A stretch of DNA of 64,000 nucleotides, taken from contig CM030941.1 of the NCBI GenBank assembly GCA_018136815.1, positions 2,540,993-2,604,992 of the forward strand, given 5' to 3'. How positions within the stretch are numbered: the first letter of the stretch is position 1; each line of letters opens with the position of its first letter. Source of the stretch: Isochrysis galbana. Lineage: Eukaryota > Haptophyta > Isochrysidales > Isochrysidaceae. Positions 54,183 to 63,048 of this stretch are shown in pieces. A model generated the notes under the pieces. The model saw nothing but the letters and a program-made list of their open reading frames with translations. It was not told where the DNA came from and ran no database searches. The position numbers were made by a program, and so were the translations under genes.

Positions 54183-54350
54183 AGACCAAAAGCGTTCAAT
54201 TATCCCCATCCCTGCTAGCACCTTCCGTTGTCACCTGGAGGTTACATGACTCAACTGGCCACCTTTCACACGTATGTCGAAACACACACGTGGTCCATTG
54301 ACTCGATGTGGGGCAGGGTCGATATCTGATTGGAACTCACGATGTCCCCT
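54183..54350 (+). repeat. Diverged single copy of the 174-bp terminal repeat
   Basis: It starts AGACCAAAAGCGTTCAATTA exactly as the perfect inverted repeats at 60866 and 63997 do, and stays alignable to about 54330 with substitutions and small gaps. It precedes another repeat (54405) and has no visible partner in the window. Confidence 0.8.
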
Positions 54351-54404
54351 TATCGCTCGTGTCGTGACGTACGCAGAAGTCTATAATAGAGAAATAAAAT
54401 AATT

Positions 54405-54931
54405 AAAATAATTAATGTTATATCCTAGCCAACCCCACTAGCTAATTGGACACAACTTTTCCGTCCCGGAATCCCGCCATGCCTGACGAGCCAGGTGTCC
54501 GAGTGCTACCGGGGGGAGGGGGCACCGCCCCCTCCCCCCGATATTCGTCCTCCCCCAGTGCACGCACCGACCCCGCGCACCCCAGCACGTCCTCTCCTCG
54601 AGTCCACGCTGGGGGAAAACCCCTTTCGGGTAAAAACAACGCAGGGGGGGGGGGGCACTCATGAATAGGAGCCCAGAAACGCTAATCTCTCCTCGCAAGA
54701 GCGAGTGGCCGCGGCGAGCCGCGGCCCTTCCCTCCTGGTTCTGGCGCCCCCGTCTTCTCTTACCCAAACGGGGCGAGAAGACACGTAAACGCCGGAGGGG
54801 AGAGCTGCCACTCCCCCCTCCCCTCCCTCTTCCTTTTTCCTCCTCTCTTCCCTGCGGCGGGGGCCCATGGCGCGCGCCTGCGGCCCCTCTTCAGGTCCCC
54901 AGGAGGCCAGCAGGGGCCTGGGAGCGCAGCT
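54405..54931 (+). repeat. ~550-bp dispersed repeat, copy 2
   Basis: Near-identical to 32124-32675 in the same orientation, slightly shorter through deletions in homopolymers and in GC-rich tracts. Confidence 0.9.
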
Positions 54932-55707
54932 CAGGAGGCAGGTGAGGCTGGGGCATGGCCCTGGCCCCTCCTGCCTCTCCATCGCTGGCTCTCGAGCCCC
55001 TGCCAGTCGACTGGAGCTGGCTGGGGGGTCCTGATCAGGGGGGCCCAGGGGGAGGAGGGGCTGGTCAGAGGGATGGGCTGGCCACGACAGGCCAGGGCGG
55101 GCGAATCAGGCGTGCCTGTGGGGAGAGGGATGGGTCAGCATGGCAGTGTGCTCCTGGCAAGCCATCAGGCATGCCAGGAGAGTGGGTGGTTCCTCCCCCA
55201 TGGCGGGGGAGGAGTGGAGAGAGGGGGGGGCTCGTGCCCCGCCATGGGTGAACTAAGTATAAACTTAGTTGTATAATAGAGAAATCCAAAGAACAACATG
55301 GAAAACGACAGGAACATCGACGTGGGGGTGTGAGCAAACGCTTCCGTGGTCAGGGTGGGGCGGCATCTGTTGGGCCATCAGTTGTGCTGTCAGGTGGGGC
55401 AGCTATTTTTTTGGAGCAGGTGTTTGGGTTGGTTTGTTGGTTGAGACAGAGCCACTGGGCACTGTGCACCGACGGTGGGGAGTTGGGGCCACCAAAAAAA
55501 ACCCTTCCACCTCTCCACCGACCCATCCATCCCCCTCCCTTCCCCCCCGCCGCGGCGCGCTCGCTTTTGGTCTTCGCCATGGAGAGCAGTGATGGGACGT
55601 CAGGGATGAGGTCGTCTAACCTAACACCTGATATCAGACCTGATATTAGCCTAATATCAGGTATTATAAAGTTAGTAACTATAGTTACAATACTAACGGG
55701 AACAAAG
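54932..55707. other. Intergenic with hAT-type repeat motifs
   Basis: 54935-55250 is G-rich with repeated GGCATGGCCCTGG-like and GCCATGGCGGGGG words. 55620-55680 holds ACCTGATATCAGACCTGATA and CCTAATATCAGGT, probably the 3' subterminal repeats of the hAT element on the minus strand. Confidence 0.4.
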
Positions 55708-56247
55708 CTAACAGTCATTTTCGTCCTCTGGCTCCTCCACAACCATCTCTAGCTCCCAAGGCAGCACATGGGACTCCCAATCCTCCAACAAATCCTCCAA
55801 GACCAGATTGGTGTGGCACCTCACAAGCCTCTCTACTGTGGTTTGGCCCAATCTGTTGCGCTTCTTCGAGTGAATCCAATCCTCGACGGACCAAGAGCGC
55901 TCGCACCCTGACGCCGAGCAAGACAGCGCGAGAAGCCGACAGGCAGCCCACTTCAAGTGAGGCCAATGAGACAAGTACACATTAGCCCATTTGTATGATG
56001 CCATGGTCTCAGCTCTATCAGAAAATGCAACATCAACATCATCAGTGAGATCAAATAGGCCACTAGTGCACGCCTCCTGAAAGTCGGCGAGATCCGCTAA
56101 TATATCTGGATAAGAGTGATCCCTGGTCGCCATCTGCTTCAAACAAGCCTTTAGCTCCTTAAGCTCTTGTGATGAAAATTTGCGACGACAATATTCTGTC
56201 GCATTCGCGAATCGACACTGGTTAGGCTCCTCTTCGTCGTTCGGCAT
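55708..56247 (-). pseudogene. hAT transposase C-terminal fragment, 179 aa
   Basis: WAACRLLALSCSASGCERSWSV-type sequence followed by KRNRLGQTTVERLVRCHTNL is the hAT dimerisation domain, here near the C-terminus and followed by an acidic tail. The catalytic core and BED finger are not visible in the window, so this is a 5'-deleted copy or the last exon of one. Confidence 0.8.
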
Positions 56248-57565
56248 TTATCGTTATAATTCTCTCGTTCTCGTTCTCGGTCAAAAAGCTTCGCTTGGAC
56301 GCATAGGGTCTTGGGTTGTGGAGCGTTCTCTCTCTTTCTCTCGAAGAGAAGGGAAGTTTCCCCACCTTTCTCCCTCCTAGGCGCCTCGCAAATAGGTTTA
56401 ATTCGCTATCTTCTCCGCTTTTCTCTATCTGCTGCAGTGATTGCAATCAGGTTTAATTTGCAATCTCATCGCATCTCCGCTCCACGCCGCAGCCGATGCA
56501 ACGCCACGCAGGGTGATTTGGATCATCCTCATTGAGGATGATCACACATGCCCACGCAGGATCGGTGCGCTTCGCTGCAAGCGAGCAAGCGAGCGCTTGC
56601 GCACGCCTTGCAACAAGGGTTGGTTCAGTGGTTCAGCCCAGTGGCGCGCGCAGGGAGCACACCAAACACTACCTCCCTCCTCGCGCCTCGCGCGTGCAAG
56701 CACCTCCTCCTCCTCTTCCTCTTCTTGCGCGGCGGCCATCCGGATCGAGCCTTGGCCTTGCGCTCCATTGAGCAACGCTGCCCATTGAAAGCGCTGCGAA
56801 GCTAGGGCTGTGGGCACCTCACGGACCAGCGCCCCATCGCAGGCATCAGCATCAGCCTCTGCCTCGCCTTCGAGGCGATCGCGCGCGCGCGAGGCACGGT
56901 TGGGGTTGGGGTTGAAGCTGGACATGGTGTTGAGGAGGGAGGGGGAGAGAGGGGCGCGCTTGGGCCACGCTCGCGAGAAGAGAGGGGGGTGCGGGGGGGG
57001 GGGGGGGGGAGGGGAGGGGAGGGAGAGGGAGAGAGGGGAGAGCGGAGAGCCCCCCCTCCTTCCTGCCTCCTGTATCACTGTGTTTTGGACTGTGTTTGGC
57101 TGTGTTTGCACAAATGTAAAACACAGCCTGTTTTTACTGTGTTTGGAGACGCTCCTGCTGTGTTTCCCAGCTAGGGTGGTGGGGGGGGGGGGGGGGCGTT
57201 CGCGCGAGCAGAGAGCGCAGGGGCAGGGGCAGGGGCAGGGGCAGGGGGCTCCCGCCAAGTTTTCGTGGCAACGTTCTCCCGCGCTTCCAAAACCAAGCAT
57301 AATTGACGAATTTATTACAGGCACTGGTGCCCAAGCCGGTAGGGGGCCTCATATCAGCCCTAGAGGGCCCCTATAGCCCTCCCACGGCCCCTAGAGGCTC
57401 TCTATATAGCCATATGTACTATAAATGGCTTCATCTTCCACCTGGTGGATTCGGCATACGAGGGTTAACACTAAACAGTCTCCCCCCCCCCCCCCCCCCG
57501 GCTCTCCCTCTCTCTCCGCGGTGTCGTCGGAGGGCGCCGAGGCACCGCCGGGGGGGGGAGGGGGG
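56248..57565. other. Intergenic; CTGTGTTT cluster, homopolymers
   Basis: CTGTGTTT occurs five times between 57075 and 57165, with one inverse copy, as in subterminal repeats of DNA transposons. Poly-G (56993-57009, 57179-57196) and poly-C (57482-57500) tracts occur. A minus-strand frame at 56542-57324 is low complexity. I call no gene. Confidence 0.35.
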
Positions 57566-59094
57566 ATGGCCTCACGCCTCCTCTCTCTCGTCTGCCGCCC
57601 ACGCGCGCGAGGCGCAGCGCGGCGAGTGTGCAGCTCATCCACCTCCTCACTCACCACCAAGGACGACGCCTTCGCCGCCCTCGGCCTGCCCAGAACTGCC
57701 TCCTCTGCAGAGGTGACTCTCGCGTACTACCACCTCTCCCTCCAGTGCCGCTGCAGCTCTGCCTCCTCCAGCTCTGGCGACGGCCCTGGTGGAGCATCGG
57801 CGGTCGAGATGGCGCGCTTTGATCAAGTTGGGCGAGCCTACAGCACTATCACCGGCGAGCCTTTCGTCCCGACTGTCACGCACGCGGCAGCGGCCGACGC
57901 TGATCCGCCGCTCGTGAGAGTGCCGCAGACAAGGGCATATCCAGGATGGGTCCATCGACTGAGCGAATATCTTGAGCGCGTGCCTCAACGGCTAGACTTG
58001 TGGCTCATGCCCTCGTGGTCGTCTATCATCTATCACCATCTGCGCGCGGGCGAGCTCGCACAGGCGTTGTACACTTTCGAGGAGATGAAGAACGAGGGAG
58101 AGATGCCAACGCATGCAGTGTACGAGATGCTCATTCGGGGGTGCACGATCGCCATGCGTCGCGTAGGCCCTGGCGAGCGGCCCGATCATCTCACCTCCAA
58201 TCTTCTCAAGAAAGTGCTCGAGCTTTGGGCCGACATGCACGAGGCAGGCCGCACAGCGGATTACTGGACGTACAATGAGCTCATACGCGCTTTTGGCAAG
58301 GCGGGGGCCGTACCTCAGGCAATGGAGCTCTTCCAACGAATGTAACCCCCCCCCCCCCCTCTCACCCCAACCAACCTCAGCAGCCCAGGGCTGTATACAA
58401 CAAGCAGGGAGCCATCCTGGATGCACTATTGTCGGCGCAAGTCTTTGAACTGAAACACATCCAAGCTCCCCTTTTCCTTTAATTGATGGCCCGCTCTCAC
58501 GTTCTCACTCCATGTGCAGGTGCGGTAACGTTCGACTTTTGCCAGAGGAACGTGCCCTCAACTCCATGTATGAGCTTTGTGTTCTCTCTGGCTACTATGC
58601 TGAGGCGCTTCAGGTGAAATGCGACTAGGCGTCCGCCTGCACTCGCGGAGAAAGTGACATGAGCTTCCCGGACTTGAACACCAAGGCGTGTGGGGCTGCT
58701 CACGTGCTCCATTCTTTCATGGCGGCTGCAGGTTTTTGAGGAGCACGAAGAGTTGCGTAAATCCCTCTGGAAACCGAAATATACCCCAGTTTCATTTTCT
58801 TTGCTGCTGGCGGCCACCGCGCGTGGGGGAAGCGATCTAGCAAGCAGGCTACAAACTCTTCCGAAGGTTCTAGCTCTCATGCGACGCCATGGTGTGTTCC
58901 CGCGCTCGGAGACGTGCGAGAACCTGCTAAGCGCGTGTCTCTCCGTCGACAATATGACAGTTGCGGCTAACGTTGTGGATATGATCGAAAGATCAGGGCA
59001 GGAGGTTGATGCCGCCCTCCTTCAACGGGTGCGGCATTCTATTGCGCTCGCCCCATCAAGGCAAAGTGGCACACAACAGCTGGGTGGACGTTGA
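57566..59094 (+). CDS. Degenerate J-domain plus PPR protein, three exons, 410 aa
   Basis: Exons are 57566-58341, 58520-58613 and 58732-59094, with GT-AG introns of 178 and 118 bp. I prefer the ATG at 57566 (MASRLLSLVCRPRARGAARR, a good mitochondrial or plastid presequence) to 57425, whose extra 47 codons cross poly-C and poly-G runs. Residues about 30-85 read like a J domain (FAALGLPRTASSAEVTLAYY ... RFDQVGRAYSTITGE), but the essential HPD tripeptide is missing (QCR in its place). Downstream are PPR-like helix pairs: SWSSIIYHHLRAGELAQALY, TYNELIRAFGKAGAVPQAME, ERALNSMYELCVLSGYYAEA and CENLLSACLSVDNMTVAANV. Organellar RNA binding is inferred from the PPR units. Confidence 0.75.
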
Positions 59095-59805
59095 GCTCTA
59101 ACCTTTACAAAGCCATGTTATGCTTGAAGGCAGGGCCTCATGTTGTGCAACTGTTGTGATCTGACTTTGGCGGTAGAGTATGGCGACGACGGAGCTGGGA
59201 CAGGTCGGCGTCGGAGGTTGCGGAGGAGAAAGGGGGGCGAGCACATCGCTTTCCTTTCCTATGGCATGGCATTGGGATCTGCGGCAGCTACTTAGGCCGT
59301 GACGGGCGGCCCCGCATAAGGCCTCGCTGCAGCGCCTTTCTTATTCTGCCTCGCTCCCTTCCAAGTTGCTCCGGCAGCCCGGTCGAGAGTCCAACGCAGC
59401 GCAAGTGAGAAGAGCAGATGAAAATGCGTCGTCTCGACAGGAGCATTCTGAGGAAGGAGAAGCGAGTTGCTCGTATTGCTTAGCTCTGCCTTGACGCATC
59501 AAAGGAAGCCGCACAGGCGGTCGGCGGTCATCAGCCAATGACCATCTATGCATAAACGCGTGAGATTTACACTTCTTTAGGCTTTTTGGCAGGTATTTGT
59601 GCCACGAGTTTGAGGTAGACTTGCATTCTCCTTTGGGGGTTCCGTGGCCAACAAAATGCAACCTCAAGTTGCGCACTCCCGCGCGAATGTCGCCGCAAGG
59701 CCTACAGAATGGTAGTAGTTGTCATACTATTCTCGCCTCAGATGTATTATCATACTACTAGTTATAAAAACATTCTTGAACAACTATCAGTAAACTGATA
59801 GGGTC
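59095..59805. other. Intergenic, no firm gene
   Basis: A minus-strand frame at 59341-59676 (111 codons) has ordinary composition but no domain, splice partner or start context that would support a gene. 59700-59790 is AT-rich with ATACTACTAGTTATA-type palindromic pieces. Confidence 0.3.
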
Positions 59806-60459
59806 ATGGAGCGCGCGCCGCCTCCCGCCCTCGCTGCCGCCGCCCTCGCCGCCATGGACGAAGCGTTCATGGACACGCTACTGTCGCCAAAGCGACCGCG
59901 CCAAGACGACCCGCCCGACCAGGTGGGCGCAGGAGCCAGCGGGCCGCGCCCGAGCACCCCCGAGAACGGAGGCACCACAGCCTGCATGCTGGCAGCCGCC
60001 AGCATGCAGCACACCCACACCACCCCACACAGCCACCCCAGCCACACCACACAAGAGGGACGATCCAACAGGGAAGGCCTCCGGGCCTGGCCCCTACACA
60101 GCCGCGGTACCGCCCTCGTGCTCCGGCACGAGGGGCTGGCCCGGCACCATCATGGACACGGCCCCCATGGGGGTATGTCGACAAAAGTCAAGGCCACTGA
60201 GCAGCTTTGGGCCCCCAACAAGGGGGACAAGGACAACAGAGAGGACGACACCGGAGAGACACTCTCCAGCGACGACGAAGGACGGGCAGACGACCGCGTC
60301 TCGGGCGCCAGGATGACGAGCACGACACCGGCCCCAGAGGCCCATCACAACAAACACCAACACGAAATAGGGCCAACACAACACACACCCCGCACAAAAC
60401 CCTTGAGAGGAAGCGGCAGCGCTGTAGACACATTGAGCCCATTGGGCCCTAGAGACTAG
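59806..60459 (+). CDS. Possible N-terminal part of a retroelement ORF1-like protein
   Basis: ATG at 59806 (MERAPPPALAAAALAAMDE), then DTLLSPKRPRQDDPPDQ, a basic/proline-rich start that reads like a nucleic-acid-binding retroelement ORF1 or a nuclear protein. The rest is H/T/P-rich and low complexity, ending at 60459. The following frame at 60514-60750 may be its continuation after an intron or a frameshift. Family not identified. Confidence 0.3.
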   Translation: MERAPPPALAAAALAAMDEAFMDTLLSPKRPRQDDPPDQVGAGASGPRPSTPENGGTTACMLAAASMQHTHTTPHSHPSHTTQEGRSNREGLRAWPLHSRGTALVLRHEGLARHHHGHGPHGGMSTKVKATEQLWAPNKGDKDNREDDTGETLSSDDEGRADDRVSGARMTSTTPAPEAHHNKHQHEIGPTQHTPRTKPLRGSGSAVDTLSPLGPRD

Positions 60460-60513
60460 AGAAACACGACCAAACAAAGGACTAACCTTGTCTCCCCCCA
60501 CGGCCACACAGGT

Positions 60514-60809
60514 GGCCCTCCTCGACGAAGACCTCGAGCCTGGGCCCGAGGAAGAGGCCGAGTTCCCAAACTCTCATAAAATCATCATCTCCTTCACGGC
60601 GTACGAGAAGGGCCACAAGGCCAAGGACGAAGAGACACTGGGTGCCATTGTAGCGCACCTTAACAAACTAGAAGGCGTCGACCTGGAACCCGACTTCTTA
60701 TCCAAGAGCGCCTCCGGCCCATGGGAAATACTTGTTACGGCGGATTGCGGATTGCGCGAATCAATTTCGCGAGATGTACAAGGACGTAGCCGACTTTGGC
60801 AAGGCATCG
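60514..60809 (+). pseudogene. ORF1-like fragment with 7-bp duplication frameshift
   Basis: VALLDEDLEPGPEEEAEFPN to PWEILVTADC is protein-like. Then GCGGATT is duplicated (GCGGATTGCGGATT, about 60738-60751). Ignoring one copy, the frame continues through NQFREMYKDVADFGKASEF and stops at 60816-60818. With both copies it leaves frame. The 3.1-kb inverted-repeat element starts 48 bp further on. Family unknown. Confidence 0.45.
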
Positions 60810-61300
60810 GAGTTTTAAAACCCCTGATTAATAGGGTGATTAACACCCTATTAATCGATGTACATAGACCAAAAGCGTTCAATTATCCCCATCCCTGCTG
60901 ACACCTTTCATTGTCACCTGGAGGTTACTTGAGTCAACTTGACCCTTCACATGTTGAAACACACACGTGGTCTGACTCCATTCACTCGATTTGGGGCAGG
61001 GTGGATATATCGTTGAAATCACGATATCTCCTGATATCCATGTGCTCTCAGGTGTGCCCGCTCGCACCCTTTCGGGTGTGCCGCTCGCACCTTTCTGGGC
61101 TGGTACCGCGCCTTCTCCCGTCACTCAGCACTCTACCCCTCCCCCTATGATGGAGAGGTGGTTCACTTCGTTTCGCGGGTGGTGTTCCCATCTCGCCCCA
61201 GTTGGGGCCCCCTCCTCCGCCATCTCCCAAGACAGGCATTTGGGCTCCCTGTCTTCTGGCTGTCTTTGGTACTCCTCCCCGTCTCCCCTCCCTCCACAGG

Positions 61301-61690
61301 ATGGCAGACAATGAGGCAACGTACGGCGCGATCCAAAGCGCGGTACACGCAGCTCGACAGACTACATCACTGCGCGAAAGGGTTGATGTTGGGCGATGGT
61401 CGATTGTCATACAGAAATACACTTACAAGAAGGGTCACAAGCACTTGGAAGTCCAGATGAGGCTCAAGAACATGACTTTGCTCGAGAAGCAGCGAATGGA
61501 GCAATTGACAAAGGGCAAGGCTGTACTCAGGAGCATGCGCGCTCTGAAGCTCTTCTTCTCGCAGAGCTCCCAAGAGGAGGCAGATGAACTCCCAGGGCAC
61601 ACCGTCTGGCCTGTGGCCCAAGAGCCACCTGCATCGAGGATAGCTCACGGTTGCGTTTCATCTTCAACTTTCTTTGTGGTACGAAATTAA
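61301..61690 (+). CDS. Unidentified frame inside the inverted-repeat element, 129 aa
   Basis: ATG at 61301 is preceded by CTCCCTCCACAGG, which looks like a splice acceptor, so this may be an internal exon. MADNEATYGAIQSAVHAARQ is followed by a lysine/glutamate-rich helical stretch (LLEKQRMEQLTKGKAVLRSM). No domain is recognised. It could be a captured host exon or a remnant of an element protein. Confidence 0.3.
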   Translation: MADNEATYGAIQSAVHAARQTTSLRERVDVGRWSIVIQKYTYKKGHKHLEVQMRLKNMTLLEKQRMEQLTKGKAVLRSMRALKLFFSQSSQEEADELPGHTVWPVAQEPPASRIAHGCVSSSTFFVVRN

Positions 61691-61783
61691 AATTATTGTC
61701 AGCTTAAAACCCGTCACGAAACACCTAGGCGTCCAAGATTTCAGTCATACTGGGGAGAGTTGATCCATCCGAAGAGGTCCAAC

Positions 61784-62110
61784 CTCCGACCAACACCTTC
61801 GCCCCAGCCAACCACCCGAGCTCCGAGCTCCAACCCCCAAGCTCCAACCCCATCCGAGCTCCAACCCCACCCAAGCTCCGACTCCCAAAAGCTCCAACTC
61901 CCTCCTCCGACCAACACCTTCGCCCCAGCCAAGCACCCAATCTCCCTGCTACCGGGAGGTCATGGCGATTGAACGCTTTTCCATGGTGATTGAAGGCTTT
62001 TCCATGCGGTGGGGGTGATGGCGATTGAACGCGTTCCCACGTGTAGGCTGATGGTGATTGAACGCTTTTCTATGCTGTGGGTGAGGGTGATTGAGCGCTT
62101 CTCGCCTATT
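61784..62110. repeat. Two tandem repeat arrays inside the element
   Basis: 61784-61945: CTCCGACCAACACCTTCGCC occurs at both ends with CAAGCTCCAACCCC units between. 61962-62100: GGTGATTGAACGCTTTTC-type units recur five times (about 61962, 61985, 62020, 62051 and 62088). Their core ATTGAACGCTTTT is identical to the outermost part of the element's right end (63979-63991). Confidence 0.75.
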
Positions 62111-62415
62111 TAATATTTGTGTGAACGACTCTGGACATTCGATGGCTCAATTGAGTGATGTCAGAAGCAAACGTTTCATGCTTGTGAGTTACGAAAAATA
62201 TATCGTGGAGAGAATGTTCAGAAAAAGACCCTTCGGCATGGTGGACTCACACAATCCTTAACGTCATGTACGAATAAAACGCTAACGTTATGTACGAAAA
62301 CGCTACGCGGGCACAAAACCACTCTAAAAGCGCACTTTCCTCCACGAACACTACCACTTTGGCCTGGTGCCATGACACATCCCTTGAAATCCAGCGAGAA
62401 GCATTTGCATGCACG

Positions 62416-63048
62416 CTAGTTCATCACGATCAGTGTCCATATGGTTGGTGGAGAAGGGAGAGAGCATCGGTAGTACCTGATAAGGCCTCGTTCGTCAAAC
62501 ACACGCGAGGTGCCCGTCGCATCGGAGATGCGGAAGGCGTACACAGAGTTATCAAGCGGGTCTTCTGCGAACAACGCCCTCCATAAGCCATCGGACTCCT
62601 TGTGCCTCCCTATCACCAGCTGGCCTACCGCCAGCATGCCATCTTCAAGGACTCCGATGATGATCATGATGCCGTGAAAGTCGGTGAATTCGCTCAACGC
62701 AAGCCTCAAATCGGCGTCCACATCGACGACCTCCTCAAAGTCACCGGGGAGGAGGGGGTGGTATTCCAAGTCGTCGACCCTCTCGTTGAGGAGATCGGTC
62801 ATCGGTACACAGAGCAACGCGGAGTCCTTGCAGGTGATCGCCATCCGGGGCACCACAAACTCGGTGAGGAACAGGCCGCACGTCTTGAACCCGTCCAGTT
62901 TGGCAAACCCGATACCTCTCACCTTGGTGAGGCGGGTCAGCATGCTCTGGCAGCAGTCCACTCCCTTCTCACCCACGGTGGTCGGGAGAAGGCTGCAGAA
63001 GTCGGGGTGGGTGTCACAGAGTAAGCGGATGGTGCACGACGAACCCAT
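62416..63048 (-). CDS. Unidentified 210-aa frame inside the inverted-repeat element
   Basis: A long, non-repetitive minus-strand frame with ordinary composition (GFAKLDGFKTCGLFLTEFVV, ADLRLALSEFTDFHGIMIII, DGLWRALFAEDPLDNSVYAF). Mixed alpha/beta sequence, no membrane segment, no motif I can assign. The ATG at 63048 may not be the real start. It may be a captured gene fragment carried by the element or a protein of the element itself. Confidence 0.45.
   Translation of the reverse strand: MGSSCTIRLLCDTHPDFCSLLPTTVGEKGVDCCQSMLTRLTKVRGIGFAKLDGFKTCGLFLTEFVVPRMAITCKDSALLCVPMTDLLNERVDDLEYHPLLPGDFEEVVDVDADLRLALSEFTDFHGIMIIIGVLEDGMLAVGQLVIGRHKESDGLWRALFAEDPLDNSVYAFRISDATGTSRVFDERGLIRYYRCSLPSPPTIWTLIVMN

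Noticed and set aside
56542-57324. Minus-strand frame of 260 codons that could be the hAT N-terminus
   Set aside because: Low complexity (PCPCPCPC, EEEEEEE), no BED finger and no splice link to the hAT C-terminal fragment.
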